DNA of 64,000 bases, taken from assembly GCF_002285415.1 (NCBI RefSeq), contig NZ_NSBU01000004.1, positions 372,001-436,000 of the forward strand, written 5' to 3'. This DNA is from Actibacterium pelagium (GTDB lineage Bacteria; Pseudomonadota; Alphaproteobacteria; Rhodobacterales; Rhodobacteraceae). This document shows, in pieces, positions 26,538 through 36,123 of this stretch. Numbering within the stretch: position 1 is the stretch's first letter; every line of letters begins with the position of its first letter. The notes under the pieces are model-generated. The model saw only the letters and a list, made by a program, of their open reading frames with translations, was not told where the DNA came from and did not search any database. The position numbers and the translations under genes are program-made.

Positions 26538-27584
26538 ATGACCGCCACCCGGCCCGCGCACGCCCCTTCCGACCACCCGAAACTGCCCAAAGCCAAGATT
26601 GGTGTGTTGATCGCCAACCTTGGTACGCCGGACGGGACCGACTATTGGTCGATGCGCCGCTATTTGAACGAGTTCCTCTCGGACAAGCGCGTCATCGATT
26701 ATCCCTCGTGGAAATGGCAGCCGCTGTTGCAGCTGATCATCTTGACCAAACGGCCCTTCAGCTCTGGTGAGGCCTATGAATCCATCTGGGATCACGAGCG
26801 TAACGAAAGCCCGCTTTTGACCATCACCCGCAACCAGACCGAAGCCATCGCCGCCCAATTGGCGGACACGTTCGGGGATCAGGTCATGGTCGATTTCTGT
26901 ATGCGCTACGGCAATCCCTCGACCATGTCCAAGGTCGAAGAAATGGTGAAGGCCGGCTGCGACAAAATCCTGTTCTTCCCGCTTTATCCGCATTACGCGG
27001 GCGCAACCTCTGCCACTGCCAACGATCAGTTCTTCCGTGCGCTGATGAAGGAAACCTGGCAACCGGCGGCCCGGACCGTGGCCCCCTATTTCGAACACCC
27101 CGACTATATCGACGCGCTGGCCCAATCGGTTGAACGCGCCTATGCCGCGGCCGAGGAAGAGCCCGACATTCTGGTCGTGTCCTACCACGGCATGCCGAAG
27201 CGCTATCTGATGCAGGGCGATCCGTATCACTGCCAATGCCAGAAAACGACGCGCCTGTTGAAAGAGCGTCTGGGCTGGGACGACAGTAAGATCATGACGA
27301 CGTTCCAGTCGGTCTTCGGCCCCGAAGAATGGCTAAAGCCTTACACTGTCGACCATGTGGCCGATCTGGCCAAGCAGGGCAAAAAGAAGATCGCTGTGAT
27401 CGCGCCGGCATTCTCTGCCGATTGCATCGAGACGCTGGAAGAGATCAACGAAGAGATCAAGGAAAGCTTCGAAGAGGCCGGCGGAGAGGACTTTACCTAT
27501 ATTCCCTGCCTCAACGATGAACCCGCGCATATCGATGTGCTGTGCAAGGTGATTGCCGACAACCTTCAAGGCTGGACCTCGTAA
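26538..27584 (+). CDS. hemH: Ferrochelatase
   Basis: A 348-residue ferrochelatase, inserting Fe(II) into protoporphyrin IX in the last step of haem synthesis. VLIANLGTPDG opens the protein, FCMRYGNPS and VVSYHGMPKRYL hold active-site residues, and APAFSADCIETLEEI is the C-terminal conserved block. I chose the ATG at 26538; an upstream frame reaching into the methyltransferase gene is rejected. A bidirectional terminator follows. Confidence 0.95.
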   Translation: MTATRPAHAPSDHPKLPKAKIGVLIANLGTPDGTDYWSMRRYLNEFLSDKRVIDYPSWKWQPLLQLIILTKRPFSSGEAYESIWDHERNESPLLTITRNQTEAIAAQLADTFGDQVMVDFCMRYGNPSTMSKVEEMVKAGCDKILFFPLYPHYAGATSATANDQFFRALMKETWQPAARTVAPYFEHPDYIDALAQSVERAYAAAEEEPDILVVSYHGMPKRYLMQGDPYHCQCQKTTRLLKERLGWDDSKIMTTFQSVFGPEEWLKPYTVDHVADLAKQGKKKIAVIAPAFSADCIETLEEINEEIKESFEEAGGEDFTYIPCLNDEPAHIDVLCKVIADNLQGWTS

Positions 27585-27594
27585 GACCAAAAGA

Positions 27595-27620
27595 AAAGGC
27601 GGTGCAACAGCACCGCCTTT
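27595..27620. terminator. Bidirectional terminator between hemH and an L,D-transpeptidase gene
   Basis: AAAGGCGGTGC and GCACCGCCTTT make a perfect 11-bp stem with an AACA loop, between two convergent stops. The A-run before and T-run after the stem suit termination from both sides. Confidence 0.85.
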
Positions 27621-27644
27621 CTTATCTCTCAGGTCGTAGAACCG

Positions 27645-28250
27645 TCAGATCAGCAGAACCTGCGTTCCTACCTTCGACAGACCAAACAGTTCAGAAATAT
27701 GTTCGTTGAACAGACCGATGCAGCCGTTCGACGAGCGTCGACCGATCTTGCGCGTGTCATGGGTGCCGTGAATCCGGTAATAGGTCCACGACAGGTGCAT
27801 CGCGTGGGTGCCAAGCGGATTGTCCGGGCCGGGGCCCACGTAGTCCGGCCAGTCCGGATTACGCTTTTTCATCGACGGGGTCGGACGCCAGTCAGGGCCT
27901 TCGACCTTGCGCGTGATCTTGGTGCGGCCGCGGCGGGTCAGATCGTCGGTCATCGGAACCGAGGTCGGGTACAGGCGGTAATCCGATCCATCAGCCGACC
28001 AATAGTGCAAAGCGCGCGAGTTGATATCGACCAGGATCGCGCCGTTGTTCAGGTTCGAGAAATACGGGCGCCAGTCCAGGGCGCGGAAACTTGCAATATT
28101 ACCGCGCGTGGTTTGCGTGACTTCCGGTTCAATCTCGGCGCCAAAGACTTCGGCGGCGTTGGATTGCGCAAGGGCAGGTGCCGCCAGAGCGGAAGCAGAG
28201 GCAACCAGAAAACCTCGGCGAGAAAGTTTTGACTTGGGCAGGTGGGGCAT
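27645..28250 (-). CDS. L,D-transpeptidase (YkuD/ErfK type), Tat-exported
   Basis: A 201-residue periplasmic enzyme. The N-terminus carries a twin-arginine signal, SRRGFLVASASALAAPALAQ (residues 10-29). The YkuD motif is at the end: HGTHDTRKIGRRSSNGCIG, with the catalytic Cys in SNGC. Such enzymes make 3-3 peptidoglycan cross-links or attach outer-membrane proteins to peptidoglycan. It is convergent with hemH and divergent from the CAP lipoprotein gene. Confidence 0.9.
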   Translation of the reverse strand: MPHLPKSKLSRRGFLVASASALAAPALAQSNAAEVFGAEIEPEVTQTTRGNIASFRALDWRPYFSNLNNGAILVDINSRALHYWSADGSDYRLYPTSVPMTDDLTRRGRTKITRKVEGPDWRPTPSMKKRNPDWPDYVGPGPDNPLGTHAMHLSWTYYRIHGTHDTRKIGRRSSNGCIGLFNEHISELFGLSKVGTQVLLI

Positions 28251-28413
28251 AGACCACTTCCTTCAAATACAAAGTTCGTCAGAAACATATGTCTCGTTTG
28301 CCTCATTCGCAATTCAAACTCGCGTCATTTGGCCGATTCTCGCTTGAACCGTTTGAAAGGGACAACAATCCCGAGTAGGAGTTGGCGATATTCGGTTTTT
28401 TAAGGTGGCCCTC

Positions 28414-28950
28414 ATGCGTCTGTCTTCGTTACTTCTGATTGCCTCGATGGCCTTGTCGGCCTGCTCTACTGGCATTCCGGTACAAGTTGGCCCAGACGGG
28501 AAACCATTGCCCAAAGTTTATCGGCTGAATGACCGCCAGCAGGGCACGGTTCAGTTCCGCATGTTGGATTCGGTGAACTCGCTGCGTCAGGCGCGCGGGG
28601 TCGCACCGCTGGCATTGAATGCTGAACTAAATGCCGCCGCCGCCACCCATGCCCGCGACATGTCTGTTCAAAACCGCCCGTGGCTGTTTGGCTCGGACGG
28701 GTCGTCGCCAATCGACCGCGTTGTACGGTCAGGCTATCAAGGCAGCTTTGTCGGTCAGAACATCCGTGAAACCTATGAAACCGAGCTGGTAACACTGGCG
28801 GCATGGATGGAAGACGAAGGCGCACGCACCGTTCTTCTGGACCCGCGAGCGCAAGACATGGGCTTTGCATTCTTCCAAGAAAAGAACGGGAAAATCTGGT
28901 GGAGCCTCGTCACCGGCAGACGCGCTACAGCATTCGCACCCGGCTCTTAA
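28414..28950 (+). CDS. CAP-domain (SCP/PR1-like) lipoprotein
   Basis: A 178-residue protein with a lipoprotein signal ending in LSAC (Cys17), so it is probably anchored to a membrane facing the periplasm. The CAP domain is recognised by LDSVNSLRQARGVAPL, AAATHARDMSVQNR and VGQNI. CAP proteins in bacteria are of varied, mostly untested function. The ATG at 28414 follows AAGGTGG; a GTG at 28405 is less likely. It lies between two L,D-transpeptidase genes. Confidence 0.83.
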   Translation: MRLSSLLLIASMALSACSTGIPVQVGPDGKPLPKVYRLNDRQQGTVQFRMLDSVNSLRQARGVAPLALNAELNAAAATHARDMSVQNRPWLFGSDGSSPIDRVVRSGYQGSFVGQNIRETYETELVTLAAWMEDEGARTVLLDPRAQDMGFAFFQEKNGKIWWSLVTGRRATAFAPGS

Positions 28951-28958
28951 CGAGCCGG
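28940..28958. terminator. Hairpin over the CAP gene stop codon
   Basis: CCGGCTC, loop TTAAC, GAGCCGG forms a perfect 7-bp stem that contains the stop codon and sits between two convergent genes 15 bases apart. There is no T-run, so it may slow rather than end transcription. Confidence 0.35.
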
Positions 28959-28965
28959 ATCAGGT

Positions 28966-29496
28966 CTATGCGTAGATGTCGATGACCGTTCCGTTCCCAA
29001 CCATATTGTAGATCTCGCGCATTTCGTGGTTCTGGACCGCGATACACCCTGCGGTCCAGTCGCGTCGCGTCGGCACACCGTATTTCCGGGGTGCCTGACC
29101 GTGAATGAAGATGTCGCCGCCCGGGCTTCGGCCCAGTGCTGCTGCTTCGGCGCGGTCGCGCGAGTTTGGATATGAAATCCCGATCGACAGGTAGAATTCG
29201 CTTTGCGGATTGCGACGGTCGATAATGTACCGGCCCTCGGGTGTTTTGCCGTCACCGACAACCTTCTTGTCCCCTTTCGGAGAAAACCCCAGCCCGATAC
29301 GGTAAGTCTTGAGAACTTCGTCGCCGCTCATCAGATACAAACGGCGCTTGCCTTTCATGACAACAATACGTGTCACCCGCGGCCCAGTATAGGCCCGCGT
29401 GCTAAGGCGTGCGTTCGTGCCTTGGCCCGTTGTGCTTTGGCATCCCGAAAGTGCCAAGGCAGCACCGCCCACTATCAGGGAACGTCTGTGAATCAT
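28966..29496 (-). CDS. L,D-transpeptidase lipoprotein (YkuD domain)
   Basis: A 176-residue lipoprotein with the signal MIHRRSLIVGGAALALSGC (lipobox Cys19). The YkuD domain spans about 40-176, with HGQAPRKYGVPTRRDWTAGC holding the catalytic His and Cys. It would act on peptidoglycan in the periplasm. The ATG at 29496 places the signal peptide correctly; an upstream start at 29556 would put a charged tail in front of it. It is convergent with the CAP lipoprotein gene. Confidence 0.88.
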   Translation of the reverse strand: MIHRRSLIVGGAALALSGCQSTTGQGTNARLSTRAYTGPRVTRIVVMKGKRRLYLMSGDEVLKTYRIGLGFSPKGDKKVVGDGKTPEGRYIIDRRNPQSEFYLSIGISYPNSRDRAEAAALGRSPGGDIFIHGQAPRKYGVPTRRDWTAGCIAVQNHEMREIYNMVGNGTVIDIYA

Positions 29497-29623
29497 TCTA
29501 CTGCCCGTCTCGTCTATTGCCCGCTTTATCTGACTTCGTTTCTTATGTTGAAACATTTTGCAGAAAATGAGGCGAAAGACAGTCTACCTGCCTACAATTA
29601 TGCCTAACCTTAGGTCATTTTCG

Positions 29624-30535
29624 CTAAACTTTCCAGCCGCAGCGCTGGACAGCCGCCAAAATCCGCTCTTCTGCGTCCTTTCTGCCCGCGTTAATCGACA
29701 TTTTCTGCAAATACCAGAAAAGAAACGCGTCAAACGCTGGTTCCGCTTCTGCTGCGTGACGGAAGGCCTCTGCCACGCCCAGCTGCGGAACGTTCGAGGC
29801 GATGTGATGAAAGTCGATCTGGGAAAACAGGACCGCCTTCTTCTTCAGGAAGTAGCCATTGAAGGCCACGGCAGAGTTCTCGCACACCACCATGTCGCAA
29901 CCGGGCAGGTATTTCTCCATGCCGCCGGTATCCAGTGTCAGACGACTGTGTTTCTTGGCCAACCCGGTGATCGTGGACAGCTCTTCGGCAGAGTAATCCT
30001 CGTTCGGGTGCAGCGTCACGACGATCGGGCGCGGGTCATAGGCCAGCGTCGCCTCGATCATCTCGACCGGGCTCAGCGTCTGGAAAATCCGCCGTGTGGT
30101 CAACGCGCCTTGCAGCGGGATGTAGATATACCCGTCCGTGGTGGGGGCTGGCAGGTCGGGAAAAACCCGTTCGCGCGTCCGTTCCACAAAATCCTGCGCT
30201 GTTTCGGGGTCGACATTCGCGGGGTCAAACTCTGACCGTGCCACGTGCCATTCCCAGCGCTCCACCGTCTGATCAATCTGCCAGAAGGGCGCGATATAGG
30301 CTTTACGGAAGGTCAGGGCATTCTCGTGCCCCGGCATGTCCACTTGATACAGAGAATAGCCCCGCCGGTCGCCAGAGGACTCTCGTTCTTCTGCCGTATT
30401 CGGGCGAAATTCGACCCGATAGCCGATCCCCGCAAAGGCCCGCACAATCCGGTTACAGAAATTCTGCTTCCCGGCCCTGGCCGCGGCGAGCAGCGGATCG
30501 CCAAGATAAACTCGAAGAACTTTTGCCTGTTTCAT
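29624..30535 (-). CDS. Capsule polysaccharide (KpsS/KpsC-like) biosynthesis protein, tentative
   Basis: A 303-residue soluble-looking protein. Its C-terminal half has features of KpsS/KpsC-type capsule proteins: YIYIPLQ, then [10 protein letters not shown], then [24 protein letters not shown], like the late nucleotide-sugar-binding half of GT-B transferases. The ATG at 30535 is chosen; longer frames run antisense into hslV. It is divergent from hslV and lies far from the kps block at the left of the window. The sugar and acceptor are unknown. Confidence 0.6.
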   Translation of the reverse strand: MKQAKVLRVYLGDPLLAAARAGKQNFCNRIVRAFAGIGYRVEFRPNTAEERESSGDRRGYSLYQVDMPGHENALTFRKAYIAPFWQIDQTVERWEWHVARSEFDPANVDPETAQDFVERTRERVFPDLPAPTTDGYIYIPLQGALTTRRIFQTLSPVEMIEATLAYDPRPIVVTLHPNEDYSAEELSTITGLAKKHSRLTLDTGGMEKYLPGCDMVVCENSAVAFNGYFLKKKAVLFSQIDFHHIASNVPQLGVAEAFRHAAEAEPAFDAFLFWYLQKMSINAGRKDAEERILAAVQRCGWKV

Positions 30536-30637
30536 ACCGTCTTTGCTATCGCTGCGCGGGAAAAGGCTCAAGCGAAACGGGTTGTAGTAAGGGGCCCGGC
30601 TCTCCATATTCGGCGAAAGATTAGGCAGGAGGCCGAA

Positions 30638-31195
30638 ATGGCAGACGATCAGTTCCCCGGTTGGCATGGCACCACGATCATTGGCGTGAAACGCGGTGGC
30701 GAAGTGGTGATCGCTGGTGATGGGCAGGTAAGCCTTGGTCAGACCGTGATCAAAGGCTCGGCCCGCAAGGTGCGGCGACTTTCGCCCGGGGGGCATGATG
30801 TGGTCTGCGGGTTTGCCGGTTCGACGGCGGATGCCTTCACCCTGCTGGAGCGGCTAGAGGCCAAACTGGAAGCCACCCCCGGCCAATTGCAACGCGCCGC
30901 GGTCGAGCTGGCCAAGGACTGGCGCACCGACAAGTATCTGCAAAAGCTGGAAGCGATGCTGATCGTCACCGATGGTGCCGAGATATATGTGATCACCGGT
31001 GCTGGCGACGTTCTGGCGCCGGAACACGATGTGGCGGCGATTGGCTCTGGCGGGAACTTCGCGTTGGCCGCCGCGCGCGGATTGCTTGAAACCGATCTGT
31101 CAGCGGAAGAGGTCGCCCGCAAGGCGATGGCGATTGCCGCGGACATTTGCGTTTATACCAACGGCAACCTGACCGTTGAGAAAATCAGCGCCTGA
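30638..31195 (+). CDS. hslV: ATP-dependent protease proteolytic subunit HslV
   Basis: A 185-residue threonine peptidase, the core of the HslUV (ClpQY) protease. The catalytic Thr follows a short propeptide in [14 protein letters not shown], as in other alphaproteobacterial HslV, and [19 protein letters not shown] and [19 protein letters not shown] are family blocks. The ATG at 30638 follows AGGAGG. Its stop shares a base with the next start (TGATG). hslU lies 1.9 kb downstream. Confidence 0.95.
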   Translation: MADDQFPGWHGTTIIGVKRGGEVVIAGDGQVSLGQTVIKGSARKVRRLSPGGHDVVCGFAGSTADAFTLLERLEAKLEATPGQLQRAAVELAKDWRTDKYLQKLEAMLIVTDGAEIYVITGAGDVLAPEHDVAAIGSGGNFALAAARGLLETDLSAEEVARKAMAIAADICVYTNGNLTVEKISA

Positions 31196-32259
31196 TGACG
31201 ATCTCTACTGACGACCTGCGCGCCGCTGTTCAGGCTGGCACTATCACGGAAGCTCAGGCCGTCAGTATCATTACTTTGTCCGAAGCCCGGCAGGGTTTTC
31301 GAGAAAACATCGAAGGGCTGGATGAACCGTTTGAGCTGTTCAAAGGGTTCAACGAGATCTTCATCGTCCTTGGCCTATCGATCCTGTTTGCCGGTTTCGT
31401 AGGCGTCACAGGGTTGTTGAGCGTCGTTGTGGGCGAGGCCTCTTTCCTACCGTCTATCATCGGGATCGCCGGGGTCTGGGTTGCGGCGCGGTATTTTATC
31501 GGCGTGCGCCGCATGATCGGCCCGGCCAGCGCCTTGGCGGCCATGTTCGCCTGTTTCTCTATCGCCTTGGGCCTATCAGTCGCATCATTGTTCGATGCCT
31601 CGAACGAGGCTGTCGCGGCGATTGTTGGCGCATCGACAACGGGTTTGTTGCTTCTTTTCTGGCGTGTTTTCCACGTGCCCTTTGTTCTGGCCCTAGTCGC
31701 ATTGTCGGCGTGGATGACGTCTTTTGCGGCGACATCGCAGAACGGGTTCAGTTTACTGCGGTTTCAGGATCTGTTCGATCTGACCTCAAGTGGCCCCTAT
31801 CCATTGGTCACCTTGGTTCTGGGACTGGTCGCCCTGTTCTTTGCCATGCGCTTTGACATGTCTGATCCCCACCGCGTGACACGAAGATCTGTGGACGGTT
31901 TCTGGCTGCATGTCATTGCGGCCCCTGCGATTGTGAACACGGTTGCCCTGACGATTTCCACCTCTGGAACCATGGTTGGGCAGATCGGCGTATTGGTCTT
32001 TGTGATCCTGATCGGGGCCTTTGCCATCATCATCGACCGGCGGTCGTTCCTGATCTCGGGTGTTGGTTATGCGGTGGCCATTGCGGTCACGGCGCTTGAC
32101 GGCAAAGCGTTCTATTTCATGCTTCTGCTAGGCGTGTTCCTTGTGACGCTTGGCGCACAGTGGGAAGCGCTGCGGAACTGGATGATGAAGCGTCTGCCCG
32201 ACTTTCCCGGTAAGGACCGCCTGCCGCCTTGGCAGCAGCCTGTAGATCACACCAACTGA
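31195..32259 (+). CDS. Multi-pass membrane protein between hslV and hslU
   Basis: A 354-residue protein with a hydrophilic N-terminus (about 1-55) and some eight to ten membrane helices. The N-terminal AAVQAGTITEAQAVSI faintly resembles DUF2157-type membrane proteins, but I cannot name it with assurance. Its ATG shares a base with the hslV stop, so the two are probably co-translated. No transporter or enzymatic motif was recognised. Confidence 0.72.
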   Translation: MTISTDDLRAAVQAGTITEAQAVSIITLSEARQGFRENIEGLDEPFELFKGFNEIFIVLGLSILFAGFVGVTGLLSVVVGEASFLPSIIGIAGVWVAARYFIGVRRMIGPASALAAMFACFSIALGLSVASLFDASNEAVAAIVGASTTGLLLLFWRVFHVPFVLALVALSAWMTSFAATSQNGFSLLRFQDLFDLTSSGPYPLVTLVLGLVALFFAMRFDMSDPHRVTRRSVDGFWLHVIAAPAIVNTVALTISTSGTMVGQIGVLVFVILIGAFAIIIDRRSFLISGVGYAVAIAVTALDGKAFYFMLLLGVFLVTLGAQWEALRNWMMKRLPDFPGKDRLPPWQQPVDHTN

Positions 32260-32262
32260 CGA

Positions 32263-32937
32263 TCAGCCAATCTGGATGGGCGTACGAAGCGCCTTGTAGC
32301 CCGGCCAATCCAACGGACGTTCTGAAAGAGCGGCCCCGAATTGGTCAACGATCGCGGCAAGCTTTTCGTCGATGATATGCAGATACTCGGTCCAGTCCGT
32401 CACATCCGACAGCTCAGCGTCACCATCTGACACGCCGCGCAAAGCCAAAAGTGGCACATCGAACTGATGGCACACGCGAAGGATGGCGAAGGTCTCCATG
32501 TCGACCATATCGGTTGGGATGTCCTTATAGGCCTCTCCCGAAACGATATTCGCGCCGGTCGACAGGGTCGCCGCGGGCACGCCTGCGATCATTACCGGCA
32601 ATGACAACACCGCGGGAAGGTCCAGAAACGGCGTTGTCCCTTTTTCGAACCCAAGGGCAGAGGCATCCATATCGCGATAGGACACTTCGGACACCTGATA
32701 GATGTCGGTCTTTCGCAGATGCGCCGACCCGGCAGAACCGATCGAGACCACCAGATCGGGTTTTGTGCCCAAGGCCTCTAGCCGCGCTAGGGCGCGCGTT
32801 GCCGATACCGCACCCTCGACCGGGCCCACCCCGGTGATCAGCGGGGTGAACCGTGCTTGCAGATGGGGGCCGTATTCAAGCTCTGCCGCCATGATGAACA
32901 GAACCTTGGTATCGCCAAATCGGGAAAGCTGGGCCAT
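32263..32937 (-). CDS. 5'-methylthioadenosine/S-adenosylhomocysteine nucleosidase-like protein
   Basis: A 224-residue purine-nucleoside phosphorylase-superfamily protein. FIMAAELEYGPHL opens it; LITGVGPVEGA, VSIGSAGSA, VDMETFAILRV (substrate Glu) and LRGVSDGD (catalytic Asp) are the expected blocks of MTA/SAH nucleosidases, which salvage SAM by-products. The exact nucleoside cannot be read with certainty. It is encoded against the flow of the hslV and hslU genes on either side. Confidence 0.82.
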   Translation of the reverse strand: MAQLSRFGDTKVLFIMAAELEYGPHLQARFTPLITGVGPVEGAVSATRALARLEALGTKPDLVVSIGSAGSAHLRKTDIYQVSEVSYRDMDASALGFEKGTTPFLDLPAVLSLPVMIAGVPAATLSTGANIVSGEAYKDIPTDMVDMETFAILRVCHQFDVPLLALRGVSDGDAELSDVTDWTEYLHIIDEKLAAIVDQFGAALSERPLDWPGYKALRTPIQIG

Positions 32938-33066
32938 GAGTTACCTCTTTATCTTGGCCCGAAACCTGCAAATTTCGGCGCTTTTTGGCAAGACCAACTG
33001 CTGGACCCGCTTGCGTTCAGTGACAAAGCGCTTACCTAGGAGCGAAACCAAGGAAAGGGTAACCTC

Positions 33067-34380
33067 GTGACCAACCTGACCCCGCGTGAGATCGTCTCGG
33101 AACTGGATCGCTTCATCATCGGCCAAAACGACGCCAAGCGCGCCGTGGCTGTGGCCCTGCGCAACCGCTGGCGGCGCAAGCAGTTGGGTGATGACCTGCG
33201 CGACGAGGTCTACCCGAAGAACATCCTGATGATCGGGCCGACCGGTGTCGGTAAAACCGAGATCAGCCGCCGACTAGCCAAGCTGGCGCGCGCGCCGTTC
33301 ATCAAGGTTGAGGCCACGAAATTCACCGAGGTCGGCTATGTCGGTCGCGACGTGGAACAGATGATCCGCGATCTGGTCGATTCTGCGATCATCGAAACCC
33401 GCGAATGGATGCGCGAAGACGTGAAGGCCAAGGCCTATAAGGCGGCCGAGGATCGTGTGATCGAAGCCATTGCTGGCGTCGACGCCCGTGAACAGACGCG
33501 CGAAATGTTCCGCGGCAAGCTGAAACGGGGCGAGCTGGACGATACCGTGATTGAGCTGGAGGTCGCCGACAGCTCGAACCCGATGTCGATGTTCGAAATC
33601 CCGGGTCAGCCTGGCGGCGGCCAGATGGGCGGCATGATGAACATTGGCGACATGTTCGGCAAAGCCTTCGGCGGCCGAACCGTGAAGAAGAAGATGACCG
33701 TCGCGCAAAGCTACGACATTTTGATTGGTGAAGAGGCCGACAAGCTTCTGGACGAAGAAACCGTCAACAAGACCGCGTTGGAAGCGGTTCAGGAAAACGG
33801 CATCGTCTTCCTGGATGAGATCGACAAAGTCTGTGCGCGGTCAGATGCGCGTGGCGCCGATGTCAGCCGCGAAGGCGTGCAGCGCGATCTGCTGCCGCTG
33901 ATCGAAGGCACCACCGTCAGCACCAAATACGGCGCAGTGAAGACCGACCATATCCTGTTCATCGCCTCGGGGGCATTCCACATCGCCAAGCCCTCGGACC
34001 TGCTGCCCGAACTTCAGGGCCGTTTGCCAATCCGCGTGACCCTGCGCGACCTGACCGAAGATGATTTTGTCCGCATCCTGACAGAGACCGACAACGCCCT
34101 GACCCGACAGTACACCGCACTGATGGCAACCGAAGAGGTCACCGTGACCTTCACCCCGGAAGGCATCGCGGCGCTTGCGAAGATCGCGGCAGAGGTCAAC
34201 CGGACGATCGAGAACATCGGTGCGCGCCGTCTGTACACCGTTCTGGAACGCGTCTTTGAAGAACTGTCATTCTCGGCCCCGGACCGCGGCGGAGAGGCGA
34301 TCGAGGTCAACGAGGCTTTCGTCGAAAAACACCTTGGTGAGCTGACGAAATCCACGGATATGAGCCGTTACGTCTTGTGA
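33067..34380 (+). CDS. hslU: ATP-dependent protease ATPase subunit HslU
   Basis: A 437-residue AAA+ unfoldase that feeds substrates to Hsl[32 protein letters not shown] is the HslU N-terminus, [10 protein letters not shown] is Walker [11 protein letters not shown] Walker B, and DMSRYVL the conserved C-terminal tail that docks into HslV. The I-domain lies between. It begins with GTG at 33067; no suitable ATG exists. Confidence 0.95.
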   Translation: MTNLTPREIVSELDRFIIGQNDAKRAVAVALRNRWRRKQLGDDLRDEVYPKNILMIGPTGVGKTEISRRLAKLARAPFIKVEATKFTEVGYVGRDVEQMIRDLVDSAIIETREWMREDVKAKAYKAAEDRVIEAIAGVDAREQTREMFRGKLKRGELDDTVIELEVADSSNPMSMFEIPGQPGGGQMGGMMNIGDMFGKAFGGRTVKKKMTVAQSYDILIGEEADKLLDEETVNKTALEAVQENGIVFLDEIDKVCARSDARGADVSREGVQRDLLPLIEGTTVSTKYGAVKTDHILFIASGAFHIAKPSDLLPELQGRLPIRVTLRDLTEDDFVRILTETDNALTRQYTALMATEEVTVTFTPEGIAALAKIAAEVNRTIENIGARRLYTVLERVFEELSFSAPDRGGEAIEVNEAFVEKHLGELTKSTDMSRYVL

Positions 34381-34432
34381 TTTCCGGATTCTTGGGCCTA
34401 GGGTTCGCTAAGGTATTTTAGCAGGCGATCCC

Positions 34433-35518
34433 ATGGTCCGTCCGTTTGTTTGTTTCTTCTTTTTGACCCTCGTCGCGGCCTGTGGGCCGCGGCCAGACCT
34501 GACTGTGTTGCCCGAAGCCAATGATATCGGTGACAACGTGGATGTCTACTTCAGCACCACCCGCGTTCAGAAAAGCGCTCAAAAGTTCTCCCGAGAACGT
34601 ACATCAGAGCCCGCTTATGGTCGCATTGTCGTTTCCGTCCCGCCAGAGCACGAACAGGGTAAGGTCGAGACCCGCGCCCGAAACCCCAACCCGGCCCAAG
34701 ACTTTGTCGCGACCGAATTGGTGCACTATGACCCCGCCGCCTTTCGTCGGTCGATCCGAACTGCCCTTCAAAGACGCCCCGCCCGAGAGCGAGAGGTCAT
34801 TGTTTTCGTCCACGGGTTCAACACGACATTCGGCGAAAGCGTCTATCGCGCCGCCCAGTTGGCGCATGACTTCAGGGTTCCCGGAGTGAACGTCTTCTAT
34901 TCGTGGCCGTCGGCGGCGCATGTCTTTGGCTACACCCATGACCGAGACAGTATCCTGTTTGCCCGGGACGGGCTGGAAGAACTTCTGATCGAACTCAACA
35001 AGACCGGGGCGACGCGGGTGAACATCGTCGCGCACTCTATGGGCTCTGCCCTGACGATGGAGGCTCTGCGCCAGATCGCAATCCGGTCACCGGGGCAGGT
35101 CGACGCCTTGGTAGATGGTGTGATCCTGATCTCTCCGGATCTGGATGTGGATCTTTTCCGGCAGCAGGCCAGCCGTATCGGCCGCTTGCCACAGCCCTTC
35201 TTTGTCTTCACTTCGCGTAAGGACCGGGCTTTGGCGGTTTCGTCCCGCCTGAACGGGGCGACGAACCGTCTGGGGAACCTGAAAGACGTCTCTCAGGTGG
35301 CGGATTTGGATATCACCGTCCTGAACGTCTCAAATTTTGGCGAAGGGGTTGGGCATTTCACCATCGGCTCGTCGCCAGCCCTGATCAACCTGCTAAGCGG
35401 CTTCGAGGAATTGGAGAATGCGTTCAGAACCGACGCATCTGGCCGCAACGGATTGCTTCCCGCTACTGTATTAACCGTGCGCAATGCGACCGAGGTCATT
35501 CTGGGCGCGCCGAACTAA
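34433..35518 (+). CDS. DUF900-type alpha/beta hydrolase lipoprotein
   Basis: A 361-residue protein with a lipoprotein signal ending VAAC (Cys17). The DUF900 core follows: VDVYFSTTRVQ, REVIVFVHGFNTTF, FYSWPSAAHVFGYTHDRDS and IVAHSMGSALTMEAL with the nucleophilic serine in HSMGS. Members are presumed envelope esterases or lipases; the substrate is unknown. Its stop overlaps that of the convergent Smr gene by four bases. Confidence 0.85.
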   Translation: MVRPFVCFFFLTLVAACGPRPDLTVLPEANDIGDNVDVYFSTTRVQKSAQKFSRERTSEPAYGRIVVSVPPEHEQGKVETRARNPNPAQDFVATELVHYDPAAFRRSIRTALQRRPAREREVIVFVHGFNTTFGESVYRAAQLAHDFRVPGVNVFYSWPSAAHVFGYTHDRDSILFARDGLEELLIELNKTGATRVNIVAHSMGSALTMEALRQIAIRSPGQVDALVDGVILISPDLDVDLFRQQASRIGRLPQPFFVFTSRKDRALAVSSRLNGATNRLGNLKDVSQVADLDITVLNVSNFGEGVGHFTIGSSPALINLLSGFEELENAFRTDASGRNGLLPATVLTVRNATEVILGAPN

Positions 35519-36111
35519 CGGTCCCGACGCAAATAGACGTAATAGGCACCAGTACCCCCGTGGCGCTGGTGTGCTGGCGTGATCTGCAGCACGCAGCCCA
35601 ACAGCGGCGGTTGATGCAGCCATTGCGGCACCTGATGACGCAGCACACCGTTTTTCACCGGGATCGGGCCCGGCTCGTCCCGGTGCTTGCCCTTGCCGGT
35701 GATAACCAGAACCAACCGTTTGCCCTCGGACTGGGCGTTCAGGATGAAACGGATCAGCGCGGGGTGGGCTTGCGCCAAGGTCTTGCCGTGCAAGTCGATC
35801 CGCCCTTCGGGCTGTAGCTTGCCGCGGGTCATCTTGCCGTGGGTCTTGCGATCCATGTGAACCGGCTGCCCCCGCAGATGGTCGGCGGGGTCAGAGGCAA
35901 GGCTGTTTGGGGGTTTATGCGTGGGTGCCCGCGCGCCGACATCGAAGTGCTCGATCGGCAAGCGCGGGTTGGTCACTTTTGGCGGCTTAGGAACGGAAAA
36001 CGCGACTTCCGTTTTTTTCGGACGGGCCGGGTGCAGCGGTTTGGTAGTCGCTGCGACCCGCGACCAAAGCTCTTTGTCTTCGTCGCTAAGTTTCTTCCGC
36101 CGTCGTGTCAT
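35515..36111 (-). CDS. Smr-domain protein
   Basis: A 198-residue protein whose C-terminal half (about 105-195) is an Smr domain: GRIDLHGKTLAQAHPAL (the DLHG motif), LVLVITGKGKH (TGKG loop) and GGTGAYYVYLRR. Smr domains are structure-specific endonuclease or nucleic-acid-binding modules. The first 100 residues are basic and low in complexity. It follows the Tim44-like gene by 12 bases and is probably co-transcribed with it. Confidence 0.88.
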   Translation of the reverse strand: MTRRRKKLSDEDKELWSRVAATTKPLHPARPKKTEVAFSVPKPPKVTNPRLPIEHFDVGARAPTHKPPNSLASDPADHLRGQPVHMDRKTHGKMTRGKLQPEGRIDLHGKTLAQAHPALIRFILNAQSEGKRLVLVITGKGKHRDEPGPIPVKNGVLRHQVPQWLHQPPLLGCVLQITPAHQRHGGTGAYYVYLRRDR

Positions 36112-36123
36112 TGCCCAAAGCGA

